Of a stretch of 7,476 bases of DNA, positions 1-6,579 are shown one piece after another (the stretch's first letter is position 1; the number at the start of each line of letters is the position of its first letter). The position numbers and the translations under genes are program-made. Origin of the DNA: JAETTH01 sp964455975 (lineage in GTDB: Bacteria > Bacillota > Clostridia > TANB77 > CAG-508); the NCBI GenBank assembly GCA_964455975.1, contig CAYVYP010000057.1, forward strand, positions 1 through 7,476. The letters run 5' to 3'. The notes below the pieces were generated by a model that did no database searches, was not told where the DNA came from, and saw only the letters and a program-made list of their open reading frames with translations.

Positions 1-61
1 TGGATAGAGTGTTTGACTACGAATCAAAAGGTCGTGGGTTCGAATCCCTCCGGGTACGCCA
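1..61 (+). tRNA. tRNA-Arg (anticodon ACG), 5' end cut by the window edge
   Basis: This is the 3' part of a tRNA, starting within the D arm. The anticodon stem TTTGA (12-16) pairs with TCAAA (24-28) around a 7-base loop, CTACGAA, which places the anticodon ACG at 19-21. That reads CGN arginine codons, with A34 normally edited to inosine. The T arm has the canonical TTCGAAT loop at 39-45. Its stem is 34-38 with 46-50, which includes one apparent T-T mismatch. The 3' acceptor strand is 51-57, the discriminator base is G58, and CCA is encoded at 59-61. The acceptor 5' strand lies outside the window, so full cloverleaf pairing cannot be verified. Confidence 0.93.
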
Positions 62-98
62 CGAAGAAAAGACAGCCATATGGCTGTCTTTTCTTCGT
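61..98 (+). terminator. Perfect 38-bp palindrome, probable intrinsic terminator of the tRNA
   Basis: The two 19-base arms, 61-79 and 80-98, are exact reverse complements with a GCCATATGGC core. The 3' arm carries the T-rich run TTTTCTT that a terminator needs, and the 5' arm carries the matching A-rich run, so it could work in both directions. It begins at the last A of the tRNA CCA, so no spacer separates the mature 3' end from the hairpin. Confidence 0.75.
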
Positions 99-207
99 TA
101 CATGACATGGGATTCGAAGCAAGCCGCCCGCTGCCAGTGGCAGAAGAAGCGAGATTTTTGAAGGTGCCAAAATTATTATTTTAGACATTTACGAAGGAAA
201 TGGATAA
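99..207 (+). other. GC-rich tRNA-flanking block with small hairpin and short open frames
   Basis: Bases 99-170 are much richer in G and C than anything else outside the tRNA. They contain a short inverted repeat, CTGCCA-G-TGGCAG, at 131-143. Two overlapping plus-strand frames are open: a 25-codon frame from ATG 107 to TAG 184, and a second frame from 106 to TAA 207 whose translation ends in FEGAKIIILDIYEGNG. Neither has a convincing ribosome binding site and I do not call either a gene. GGATTCGAA at 110-118 resembles a tRNA T-arm, so the block could be a tRNA-associated repeat or a remnant of an integration site or a lost tRNA. Its function is unknown. Confidence 0.4.
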
Positions 208-255
208 AATGATAAGTTTTAAAAATGTAATATCAATAAAAATTAATAAAATCAT

Positions 256-305
256 TTAAACTAAAATAAGGAGATTTTGTTGACAAACGCCTTATTTTAG
301 TTTAA
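256..305 (+). promoter_or_regulatory. Large inverted repeat, candidate AbiEi operator
   Basis: Perfect 16-base arms at 256-271 (TTAAACTAAAATAAGG) and 290-305 (CCTTATTTTAGTTTAA) flank an 18-base centre. A second, smaller inverted repeat (TTTGT-TG-ACAAA, 276-287) sits within the centre at nearly the same dyad. The right arm fills most of the -35/-10 spacer and enters the -10 box, so a protein bound here would block RNA polymerase. AbiEi antitoxins are known to repress their own operon by binding inverted repeats in the promoter, which fits this position just upstream of the abiEi-like gene. There is no T-tract after the repeat, so a terminator is less likely. Confidence 0.65.
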
Positions 306-308
306 TAT
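280..308 (+). promoter_or_regulatory. Probable promoter of the AbiE operon
   Basis: A perfect -35 box, TTGACA, lies at 280-285. After a 17-base spacer comes TAATAT at 303-308, a 4/6 match to the -10 consensus. The predicted transcript would start near 315, at the Shine-Dalgarno sequence GGGGGTGA (315-322), so the 5' leader would be only about a dozen bases. The -35 lies in the centre of the inverted repeat and the -10 overlaps its right arm. Confidence 0.6.
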
Positions 309-326
309 ATAGTTGGGGGTGAAAAA

Positions 327-869
327 ATGATATATACACATAGTGAATTAAAAAATAATGGATTGGATAATTATAATATAAATAAAAAAATAGCAAACCA
401 AGAACTATATAAGATTGAAAATGGTCTATATTCAGATACTGAAAAATACAATCCTTTGGAATATACTGTAAAAAAATATCCGAATAGTATTTTTACATCA
501 GAAAGTGCATTTTTCTATTTAGGATTAACAGATTATATACCTAGCAAATATTTTTTAGCAACAAAACATAATGCAAAGAAAATTGTAAATAACAAAATAG
601 AACAAATATTTATGGCAAATAATTTTTTTGAAGTTGGGAAAAGAGAATTAAATTATAATAATGTAAAAATTAAAATATATAACAAAGAGAGAATGTTAAT
701 AGAATTAGTAAGAAATAAGAATATTTTTCCCTTTGACTATTATAAAGAAATAATAAATAATTATAGAGAAATTGCAGACGAAATAGATATGAGCTTACTT
801 GCAGATTATTTAGAATATTTTGCTAACGGAAAAAATATTTTTGAAATCATACATAGGGAGGTCTTTTAG
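327..869 (+). CDS. AbiEi-type antitoxin / transcriptional repressor of a type IV toxin-antitoxin system
   Basis: The 180-residue product has the two-part layout of AbiEi antitoxins. The first 45 or so residues form a winged-helix segment ending in the typical QELYKIENGLYSD pattern. Next comes SAFFYLGLTDYIPSKYFLAT (about 60-79), matching the conserved 'SALxxxGLTDxIP' stretch of the family, and then a C-terminal domain. In characterised AbiE systems this protein autorepresses the operon through its N-terminal domain, and its C-terminal domain counters the toxin without forming a stable complex with it. The start at 327 follows a strong GGGGGTGA site. Its TAG stop overlaps the start of the downstream toxin gene, so translation is probably coupled. 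The inverted repeat at 256-305 is its likely operator. Family assignment is by motif recognition only. Confidence 0.85.
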   Translation: MIYTHSELKNNGLDNYNINKKIANQELYKIENGLYSDTEKYNPLEYTVKKYPNSIFTSESAFFYLGLTDYIPSKYFLATKHNAKKIVNNKIEQIFMANNFFEVGKRELNYNNVKIKIYNKERMLIELVRNKNIFPFDYYKEIINNYREIADEIDMSLLADYLEYFANGKNIFEIIHREVF

Positions 870-1690
870 TGATGGATTTATTAGAAAGTATAGACTTTTA
901 TTTGAAGAAAGGATATGAAGATGCTTATGCAACATCAAAAGTTGCACAAGATATAATATTAAGTAAGATTGCAAAATCTAATTATAGAAACAATATTACA
1001 GTTAAAGGTGGAGTAGTTATGTTTAATATAACTAATGACAAAAGACGAGCAACTGTTGACATTGATATAGATTTAATTAGATATTCTTTAGAAGATAAAA
1101 GTATATTGCTATTGTTTGATAAATTAAATCAAATTGATGATGGAATTAAGATAATAGTTAATAAAAAAATAAAACCTTTGAAGCATCAAGATTATCATGG
1201 AAAAAGAGTTAATATTGTTTTAAAAGACTCATTTGGAAATCACATAGAGACTAAGATTGATATTGGAGTACATAACAATTTAGATATAGAGCAAGAAGAA
1301 TATATGTTTAATTTTGAAGTATTTAATAACAGTATGACATTATTAATAAATACTAAAGAGCAAATTTTTGTTGAAAAGTTATTATCTATGTTAAAACACG
1401 GTATTAGAACAACAAGATATAAGGATATATATGATTTTTATTATCTTATAACAGAAGGAAATATGGACAAGGTATGGCTACTTAAATTAATTAATATATA
1501 TTGTATTAATAGTAGTTTAAGAATTAATACTACATATGAAATATCAAACGAATTGAGCAAAATATTTCATAATGTCAATTTTTTAGAAAATGTTCAAAAT
1601 AGCAGATATAATTGGATAGGAGAAGAGACAGACATTGTTTTAAACACAATATTAGATTTTATAAAACAATTAGAACCTTTAGTAGTATAA
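869..1690 (+). CDS. AbiEii/AbiGii-family nucleotidyltransferase toxin
   Basis: The product has 273 residues if the GTG at 869 is used, or 272 from the adjacent ATG at 872. The GGGAGG site at 856-861 suits either, and the string TAGTGATG means both overlap or abut the antitoxin stop. Family hallmarks are visible: KGG at 46-48 followed by DIDIDL at 64-69 (the GG...DxD nucleotidyltransferase signature), a third acidic position in KIDIG (129-133), the TKEQIFVEKLLSML helix (162-175) with its conserved Lys, and RYKDIYDFYYL (183-193), matching the family's R-x-KD-x-x-D motif. Related AbiEii and MenA toxins are polymerase-beta-fold enzymes; MenA adds pyrimidines to tRNA acceptor ends and blocks translation. 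All key residues appear intact, so it is probably active. The motif usually ends GGS, and here the third residue is V (KGGVV), a minor departure. Confidence 0.87.
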   Translation: MMDLLESIDFYLKKGYEDAYATSKVAQDIILSKIAKSNYRNNITVKGGVVMFNITNDKRRATVDIDIDLIRYSLEDKSILLLFDKLNQIDDGIKIIVNKKIKPLKHQDYHGKRVNIVLKDSFGNHIETKIDIGVHNNLDIEQEEYMFNFEVFNNSMTLLINTKEQIFVEKLLSMLKHGIRTTRYKDIYDFYYLITEGNMDKVWLLKLINIYCINSSLRINTTYEISNELSKIFHNVNFLENVQNSRYNWIGEETDIVLNTILDFIKQLEPLVV

Positions 1691-1715
1691 TTTAGAATAT
1701 AAAAAGAGGTGGACT

Positions 1716-2039
1716 ATGAAAAAACAAGAATTGTATGATATGTGCAAAATTATTATAGATTTAGATAAACAAAAATATGTGATTGTAAAAGATGAAATAG
1801 AAAAAATTATAAAAGATAATATAAAAGATGAAAGTTATATTCAAAGGAAATTAGATGAGATGTTAGATATATTATTATTTTATGAAAATGATGATAGTTT
1901 ACTCTTATTTAGAAGGATTTGTAAATACTATTTTTCCATAAACCCACAGATTACAGCACAATATATTAACTATTATAAAGAGCAAAATGATCCAGAAGGT
2001 GTAAAGTTTGGAAATAACGCAGAAATTATACAGAAATAG
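1716..2039 (+). CDS. Small protein of unknown function, third gene of the AbiE operon
   Basis: The 107-residue soluble protein has a good ribosome binding site (GAGGTGG, 1706-1712) and starts 25 bases after the toxin stop. No promoter or terminator is visible between them, so co-transcription is likely. The sequence looks almost entirely helical and is rich in Lys, Asp and Ile. The most distinctive part is the aromatic-rich segment FRRICKYYFSINPQITAQYI (65-84) followed by NYYKEQND, which looks like a conserved helical motif. I see no signal peptide, membrane segment or catalytic signature. It could be an extra component of the toxin-antitoxin module or an unrelated passenger; I cannot assign a function. 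Confidence 0.7.
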   Translation: MKKQELYDMCKIIIDLDKQKYVIVKDEIEKIIKDNIKDESYIQRKLDEMLDILLFYENDDSLLLFRRICKYYFSINPQITAQYINYYKEQNDPEGVKFGNNAEIIQK

Positions 2040-2075
2040 AAAAGTATATATAATTGAAAGGAATTAAGAATAAAA

Positions 2076-2290
2076 ATGATTAGACTAATTAAATTTAAAG
2101 AAGAAAACTTCAATAAATATATGGAAATGTATAATGAATTTATAAAAAATAAAAGTGATTTAATACCAGATGTTTTAGAATTAAACTGTAAAACACAAAA
2201 AGATTTAATAAGATAGGTGCTAAATATACTAATAATGTAAATTCAACAGTTAATAATAAAAAAATTAAAAGATATAAAATAATTTTATAA
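2076..2290 (+). pseudogene. Remnant of a GNAT-family acetyltransferase with its middle deleted
   Basis: An ATG at 2076 opens a 46-residue frame (MIRLIKFKEENFNKYMEMYN..., stop TAG 2214-2216) that resembles the N-terminus of GNAT acetyltransferases, including the NEFIKNKSDLIPDVLEL stretch. Overlapping it in the +1 frame, and continuing to TAA 2288-2290, is FNKIGAKYTNNVN...KKIKRYKIIL. This looks like the C-terminal strand-and-tail of the same family, which typically ends in an R-Y-W/K-I sequence. Intact relatives have roughly 160-180 residues, so about 100 residues, including the acetyl-CoA binding loop, are missing between the two ends, and the junction is out of frame. The product would be inactive. 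The family match is from memory of its patterns, not from a search. Confidence 0.65.
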
Positions 2291-2315
2291 ATAAAGAAGA
2301 AGGGAAAGTATAAGA

Positions 2316-2702
2316 ATGAAAGAAAATAAATTGAAGATTTTTATAAACAAACCAGTACAAGAAGTATTTAAGTATTCTTTAGAATCAGATAATGTTTCTA
2401 AATGGATTGTTTCCATAAAAGAAGAAATGCCATCAGAAAGACCCGTAAAAGTAGGAACAAAGTTAAAAAATATAGGAGTTAATAGTTCTACTTGGAATTA
2501 TTATGAAGTAATCGACTATAAGGAAGGTAAAACATTTACTTTAAAAAGATTAAATGGAGATTATTTCGTAAAATATACTTGTACTGAAAAAAATAATGGA
2601 ACGGATTTTGAGTATTTTGAGTGGGCAGAAAATGGAGATTTAGATGATTTAATGGAAATGTCAGCACTAGAATTATTAAAAAAATTAATAGAAAATCAAT
2701 AG
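2316..2702 (+). CDS. SRPBCC (START/Bet v 1-like) superfamily protein
   Basis: The 128-residue protein has the layout of a small SRPBCC domain. The first strand is KLKIFINKPVQEVFKYSLE, with the typical 'I-x-x-P-x-x-x-V-F/W' pattern, followed by a helix with an SKWI tryptophan, a GTKL turn, repeated strands (WNYYEVIDYKEGKTFTLKRL) and a C-terminal helix (DLMEMSALELLKKLIENQ). This fold encloses a hydrophobic pocket, and members bind or act on lipophilic ligands; the ligand here cannot be told. It is slightly short for the family (about 140-150), with the end of the last helix possibly trimmed. An AAGAAGGG-like ribosome binding site precedes the ATG at 2316. No promoter of its own is obvious. It lies between a pseudogene and a dipeptidase gene. 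Confidence 0.75.
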   Translation: MKENKLKIFINKPVQEVFKYSLESDNVSKWIVSIKEEMPSERPVKVGTKLKNIGVNSSTWNYYEVIDYKEGKTFTLKRLNGDYFVKYTCTEKNNGTDFEYFEWAENGDLDDLMEMSALELLKKLIENQ

Positions 2703-2805
2703 GTAGACTTAATAAAAATGGAAATAATACAGGTAAAATTTTAACACATATGGTTAAAAGGTTTAAAAAAAGTTTTATAGGAATAGATATTAATAGGTGA
2801 TATAT

Positions 2806-3765
2806 ATGAATTTTATTGTTGTAGATTCTCATTGTGATTCATTGAGTGAAAGTTATGAAAAAAAAATAGGATTAATAAATAAAGAATTTATGTTTAATTT
2901 TAATGATGTTCAAAGCAAATTGCCATATATTCAATTTTTAGCTACTTTTATAAATACAAAATATATTGAAAATAATCCAGAAAATGGATATAATTTAGGT
3001 ATAAAAATTTTAGAAGAATTTGAAAAGCAATATAGTAAATATAAAGAAAAGTATAATATAATAAAAATAACAAATAGGAATGAATTAAATTGTTGTATTA
3101 AAGAAGAAAAGCTTGGAATTATCTTATCAACAGAAAATGGTGCAATTATTGGAAATAATGTAGAAAATATAAAAAGCTTATATAATAAAGGAGTACGAGT
3201 AATGGGAATTACTTGGAATGATGACAACTTACTAGCATGTGGGGCTAATACAATAAATGATACTGGTATAACTAATTTTGGTAAAGAAGCAATTAAAAAA
3301 TTAAATGAGTTTAATATTTTAGTAGATGTATCCCATTTATCTGAAAAAAGCTTTTATGAAGCAATTAATATATCAAATAATGTTATTGCTACACATTCTA
3401 ATTCATATAAATTATGCCCATGTGATAGAAATTTAAAAGATGATCAAATAAAAGAAATAGGGAAAAAAGATGGAATAATTGGAATCTGTTTATATAAAAA
3501 TTTTTTAACAAAAAATGAAGAATCAAATATAGAAGATGTAGTAAATCATATTGAGTATATGGCTAATTTAATCGGCATAGATCATATAGGAATAGGAACA
3601 GATTTTGATGGAATAAACAAAAAAGACCTACCATTAGGTATAAAAAATGCAAGAGATATTAGTAAAATATATGATGAAATGCAAAAAAGAGGATTTAAAA
3701 AACAAGAAATAATAAAAGTTATGGGAGAAAATCATATAAGAATATTAAGAAAAAATTTGTATTAA
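2806..3765 (+). CDS. Membrane dipeptidase, peptidase family M19 (renal dipeptidase-like)
   Basis: This is a zinc-dependent dipeptidase of the amidohydrolase (TIM-barrel) superfamily, which cleaves dipeptides, often with a preference for D-residues at the C-terminal side. With the ATG at 2806 as start (319 residues), the family's active-site residues are present: H9 and D11 in DSHCD, E110 in STENG, H177 in DVSHLS, H197 in ATHSN, the substrate-binding Arg in CDRNL (R208), and D266 in GIGTDFDG. The length matches the family (about 310-330). I prefer ATG 2806 over GTG 2797 because AGGTGA (2795-2800) lies 5 bases upstream of the ATG as a ribosome binding site, whereas the GTG is part of that site. 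No signal peptide is visible, so it should be cytoplasmic despite the family name, probably in peptide catabolism or recycling of cell-wall peptides. Several Cys residues (C204, C206, C228) are present, of unknown importance. Confidence 0.93.
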   Translation: MNFIVVDSHCDSLSESYEKKIGLINKEFMFNFNDVQSKLPYIQFLATFINTKYIENNPENGYNLGIKILEEFEKQYSKYKEKYNIIKITNRNELNCCIKEEKLGIILSTENGAIIGNNVENIKSLYNKGVRVMGITWNDDNLLACGANTINDTGITNFGKEAIKKLNEFNILVDVSHLSEKSFYEAINISNNVIATHSNSYKLCPCDRNLKDDQIKEIGKKDGIIGICLYKNFLTKNEESNIEDVVNHIEYMANLIGIDHIGIGTDFDGINKKDLPLGIKNARDISKIYDEMQKRGFKKQEIIKVMGENHIRILRKNLY

Positions 3766-3854
3766 TAATATTGAAAAAAATTAGATTAGTGATAAGATAT
3801 GAATAATAAAATAATGAGTATTAGATGGAATAAAAAATAATTCAAATTAAAGTG

Positions 3855-3883
3855 TTGCAAATAGAAAAAAATAAGTATATAAT
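3855..3883 (+). promoter_or_regulatory. Promoter for the membrane-anchored repeat protein
   Basis: TTGCAA (3855-3860, a 5/6 match to the -35 consensus), a 17-base spacer and a perfect TATAAT (3878-3883) form a strong sigma-A-type promoter. The next gene starts at 3914 behind AAGGAGG (3899-3905). The remainder of the 148-base gap after the dipeptidase gene shows no gene and no clear terminator. Confidence 0.8.
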
Positions 3884-3913
3884 TTTTTTAATACTTAAAA
3901 GGAGGTATTTTAG

Positions 3914-4777
3914 ATGAATAAAAGTTTAATAGTAATTTTATGTATTTTATTAGTTGTAGCAATTGGAATTGGAGTAGCTATTTTTACAAATAATAATAAA
4001 AATACAGAACTTAAAGAAAATGTACTTTATGGTGAAGTTTTAAAGGTAACTGAAAATAAAATAGATATAGATGCAGAAGGAACATTATATGCTATTGATA
4101 TTTCAGAATCAGCTGTAAAACCAATAGGAGTTAAACTTGTACAAGATGATTTTATTAAAATAAAATATCAAGGAGAATTAAAACAAGATATTAAAGCATC
4201 ATATGTAGAAGTTATAAAAGATGTTAGTAATGAACAATCAGATGAATCACAAAATACTGTAAATAATACTATTACAAATGTAGCAAATACAGTAGAAAAT
4301 AAAACAAACACAACAACAAATGCAACAAATAGTGATAAAGATAAAGAATTTTATATAACAGGAACTATTACTGAAATAACAGCAAAACAAATAAAAATGA
4401 AAGCAAATATAAATGGAAATATATATACTTTTAATACAGAAAATGCTAAAAAAGATGCTGAAGCAAAAAATTTAGTAAAAGGTGATATTATAAGAATTAT
4501 ACATAAAGGTAAAGTTACAACAGATACAAGTAAAGTAATTGATGCAATATATATTAAAAAAATATTAGAAAATAAAACAATAACATGTGTTATAGAAGAT
4601 GCAACAATGAATGCTTTAAAAGTAAAATATAATAATAAATCTTATGAGTTTACTACTGCAGCAGCTGAAATGAATGTTGGAAATAATGGAATATTAAATG
4701 GAGATACAATAAAAATAACATATAAGAATGAATTAAGTGAATCAAAACTTAATATTGCAGTAAAAGTAGAAAAATAA
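3914..4777 (+). CDS. Membrane-anchored extracytoplasmic protein with three beta-rich repeats
   Basis: The 287-residue protein has a hydrophobic N-terminal segment (about residues 4-24) after a short positive start (MNKS), which fits a signal anchor or signal peptide. There is no convincing lipobox: the only Cys in the segment, C10, is too early. The rest should lie outside the membrane. Three similar units of about 67-72 residues can be aligned by eye: 36-103, 145-216 and 220-286. Each starts with a short strand leading into a 'V/I-x-D/E-x-T...I-K' hairpin and closes with the pattern 'GD-x-I-K/R-I-x-Y/H-K/Q-G-E/K'. A low-complexity Asn/Thr/Ser linker (104-144) separates units 1 and 2. The pattern resembles small beta-barrel (OB-like) domains but I cannot name a family. 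The gene is monocistronic, with its own promoter, a strong ribosome binding site and a terminator at 4795-4831. A role in the cell envelope is inference only. Confidence 0.82.
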   Translation: MNKSLIVILCILLVVAIGIGVAIFTNNNKNTELKENVLYGEVLKVTENKIDIDAEGTLYAIDISESAVKPIGVKLVQDDFIKIKYQGELKQDIKASYVEVIKDVSNEQSDESQNTVNNTITNVANTVENKTNTTTNATNSDKDKEFYITGTITEITAKQIKMKANINGNIYTFNTENAKKDAEAKNLVKGDIIRIIHKGKVTTDTSKVIDAIYIKKILENKTITCVIEDATMNALKVKYNNKSYEFTTAAAEMNVGNNGILNGDTIKITYKNELSESKLNIAVKVEK

Positions 4778-4794
4778 TTTTAAATTTATTAGTG

Positions 4795-4831
4795 GAGATA
4801 GAATATAAAAATTCTATCTCTAAATTTTTTT
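4795..4831 (+). terminator. Intrinsic terminator after the repeat protein gene
   Basis: GAGATAGAAT (4795-4804) pairs perfectly with ATTCTATCTC (4811-4820) around the 6-base loop ATAAAA. A run of seven T (4825-4831) follows after four bases. It sits 17 bases after the stop codon and before the recN promoter. Confidence 0.88.
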
Positions 4832-4863
4832 AAAAAATACAAACAAAATTTTGTAAAAAGGTA

Positions 4864-4892
4864 TTGACTTTTTTAAATTATAAAAATATAAT
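4864..4892 (+). promoter_or_regulatory. Promoter of recN
   Basis: TTGACT (4864-4869), 17 bases, then a perfect TATAAT (4887-4892). The predicted start near 4899 gives a leader of about 29 bases containing GGAGG (4914-4918) before the ATG at 4928. I see no clear LexA-type operator, such as GAAC-N4-GTTC, next to it. Confidence 0.85.
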
Positions 4893-4927
4893 ACAAACAT
4901 AAGTTTTGAATATGGAGGTATTATATT

Positions 4928-6561
4928 ATGATAACAGCATTACATATAAAAAATATAGGAATAATAGATGATATAAATGTTAATTTAAATAATGGGTTAA
5001 ATGTAATTACAGGAGAGACTGGGGCACGGAAAAACATTATTAATAGGAGCGCTTCGGAATTTTAGCAGGTGATAGATTTTCAAAAGAAATGATAAGAAAA
5101 GGCGAAGAATATTCATTTGTAGAGTTATGTTTATATTTACCAAATGATGAAAATCAAATAGATGGAAATATAATAATATCAAGAGAAATTTATCAAAATG
5201 GTAGAAATTTGTGTAAAATAAATGGTAGGATGGTAACTGTTAAAGAGTTAAAAGATTTTATGAGTAAAATAATAGATATACATGGTCAACAAGATAATCA
5301 AAATTTATTAGATGAGACAATGCATATAAAATATTTAGATTTATTTTCTGGAAATGAATTATTACAAATAAAAAACGAATATTTTAGTTTATATACTAGA
5401 AGATGTGAAATTTTAAAAGAATTAAAAAATAATTATGGTGATGATAAAGAAAAGGAAAGAAAAATTGATTTATTAAAATATCAATTAAATGAAATAGAAG
5501 AAGCTTCTTTATGCGAAAACGAAGAAGATGAACTAGCACAAAAAAGAAGTATAATTCTTAATTCAGAAAAAATCAAAGAAAATTTAAGTTTAGCAAATTA
5601 TGAAATTAGTGAAAATGCTGTAAACTCTATAAGTAATGCAATAAGAGGATTAGAAAAGATAGAAAAATTAGATAAAAATTATGAAGAAATATTAACTAGG
5701 TTAAAAAGTTCATATTATGAAATACAAGAAGTATCAAGAGATATAGAGAATGAAGTGGATAATAATGATTTTGATGAAGAAGATAGAAAACAAATAGAAG
5801 AAAGATTAGACTTAATATTTTCATTAAAAGGAAAATATGGAAATACTATTGAAGAAATTTTAAAATATAAAAAAGAAATAGAAAAAGAAATATTTGATAT
5901 AGAAAATTTAGAAGAATATACAAATAACCTAAAAAATGAATTAAATAAATTAGAAGAAAAAATGTTAGAATTATCAAATATTATGAATAAAATAAGAAAT
6001 AAATATGCACAAGAATTATCAAATAAAATAAATGAACAATTAAATGATTTAGAGATGAAAAATGCTAAATTTATAGTATTAATAAATAAAAACCAAGATA
6101 AAGAATTTAATAAAAATGGATTAGATAATATAAAATTTTTAATTTCTACAAATATTGGAGAAGAACAAAAGCCACTTATAAAAATTGCATCAGGAGGAGA
6201 GATGTCTAGAATAATGCTTGCAATAAAAACAGTTTTAGCAGATGTAGATAATGTTCCGGTACTCGTATTTGATGAAATAGATACAGGAATAAGTGGATTA
6301 GCGGCTAAAAAAGTAGCTTCAAAATTAAAAAAAATATCTAATAATCATCAAGTATTTTGTGTAACACATTTAGCTTCAATTGCAGCAGCAGGAAAGCATA
6401 ATTACTATATATCAAAAAGTACAGAAAATAATAAAACTAAAACGCAAATACAAGAATTATCTGAATTCGAAACAATAAGAGAAATAGCAAGAATATCAAC
6501 AGGAGAAATAACTGAAATATCATTAAATGCTGCAAAAGAGTTAAGAGAAAAAACAGCATAA
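4928..6561 (+). pseudogene. recN: DNA repair protein RecN, reading frame broken by two single-base insertions
   Basis: RecN is an SMC-like ATPase of double-strand break repair, with N- and C-terminal halves of an ABC ATPase head joined by a coiled coil. The start at ATG 4928 has a strong site (GGAGG, 4914-4918) and encodes MITALHIKNIGIIDDINVN followed by GLNVITGETGA, the expected RecN beginning through the first part of Walker A. An extra base at about 5027 then shifts the frame, and that frame stops at TAG 5063-5065. Removing one base near 5027 and one near 5055 restores GKTLLIGALGILAGDRFSKE and joins the long downstream frame, giving about 543 residues, close to the normal 550-570. Counting from ATG 5089, the downstream frame has DIHGQQDNQ (63-71), a charged coiled coil (about 100-330), the signature SGGEMSR (368-374), Walker B VLVFDEID (391-398) and the switch His in VTHLAS. 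As given, no single product carries a complete Walker A. Either it is a recent pseudogene or the sequence has errors. Confidence 0.9.
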
Positions 6562-6579
6562 TAAAAATATGATTTTTTC

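Noticed and set aside
1..61. tRNA 3' end as an integration site with a second att copy in the window
   Set aside because: I found no repeat of the tRNA 3' sequence elsewhere in the 7.5 kb, and no integrase gene. The island idea remains unproven.
107..184. A 25-codon open frame in the GC-rich block as a small protein gene
   Set aside because: There is no ribosome binding site, an overlapping frame is equally open, and the sequence looks like a structural or repeat element.
256..305. The 16-base inverted repeat as a rho-independent terminator
   Set aside because: The arms are AT-rich, the centre is 18 bases and no T-tract follows. A promoter lies within it, and the tRNA already has a better terminator at 61-98.
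2797..2805. GTG at 2797 as the start of the dipeptidase
   Set aside because: The GTG is part of the AGGTGA ribosome binding site for ATG 2806, and the family start (DSHCD near residue 7) fits the later ATG.
2536..3227. Minus-strand open frames opposite the SRPBCC and dipeptidase genes
   Set aside because: They are antisense reflections of AT-rich coding sequence, with Phe/Leu/Ile-rich translations and no ribosome binding sites.
5019..5070. Programmed frameshifting in recN
   Set aside because: Two separate shifts would be needed within 28 bases, with no slippery heptamer or stimulatory structure visible; recN is not known to use this.
5089..6561. A separate, intact 490-residue gene starting at 5089
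   Set aside because: It would lack the Walker A half of RecN, and the codons just upstream in the same frame continue the RecN sequence. It is the downstream part of a broken recN.
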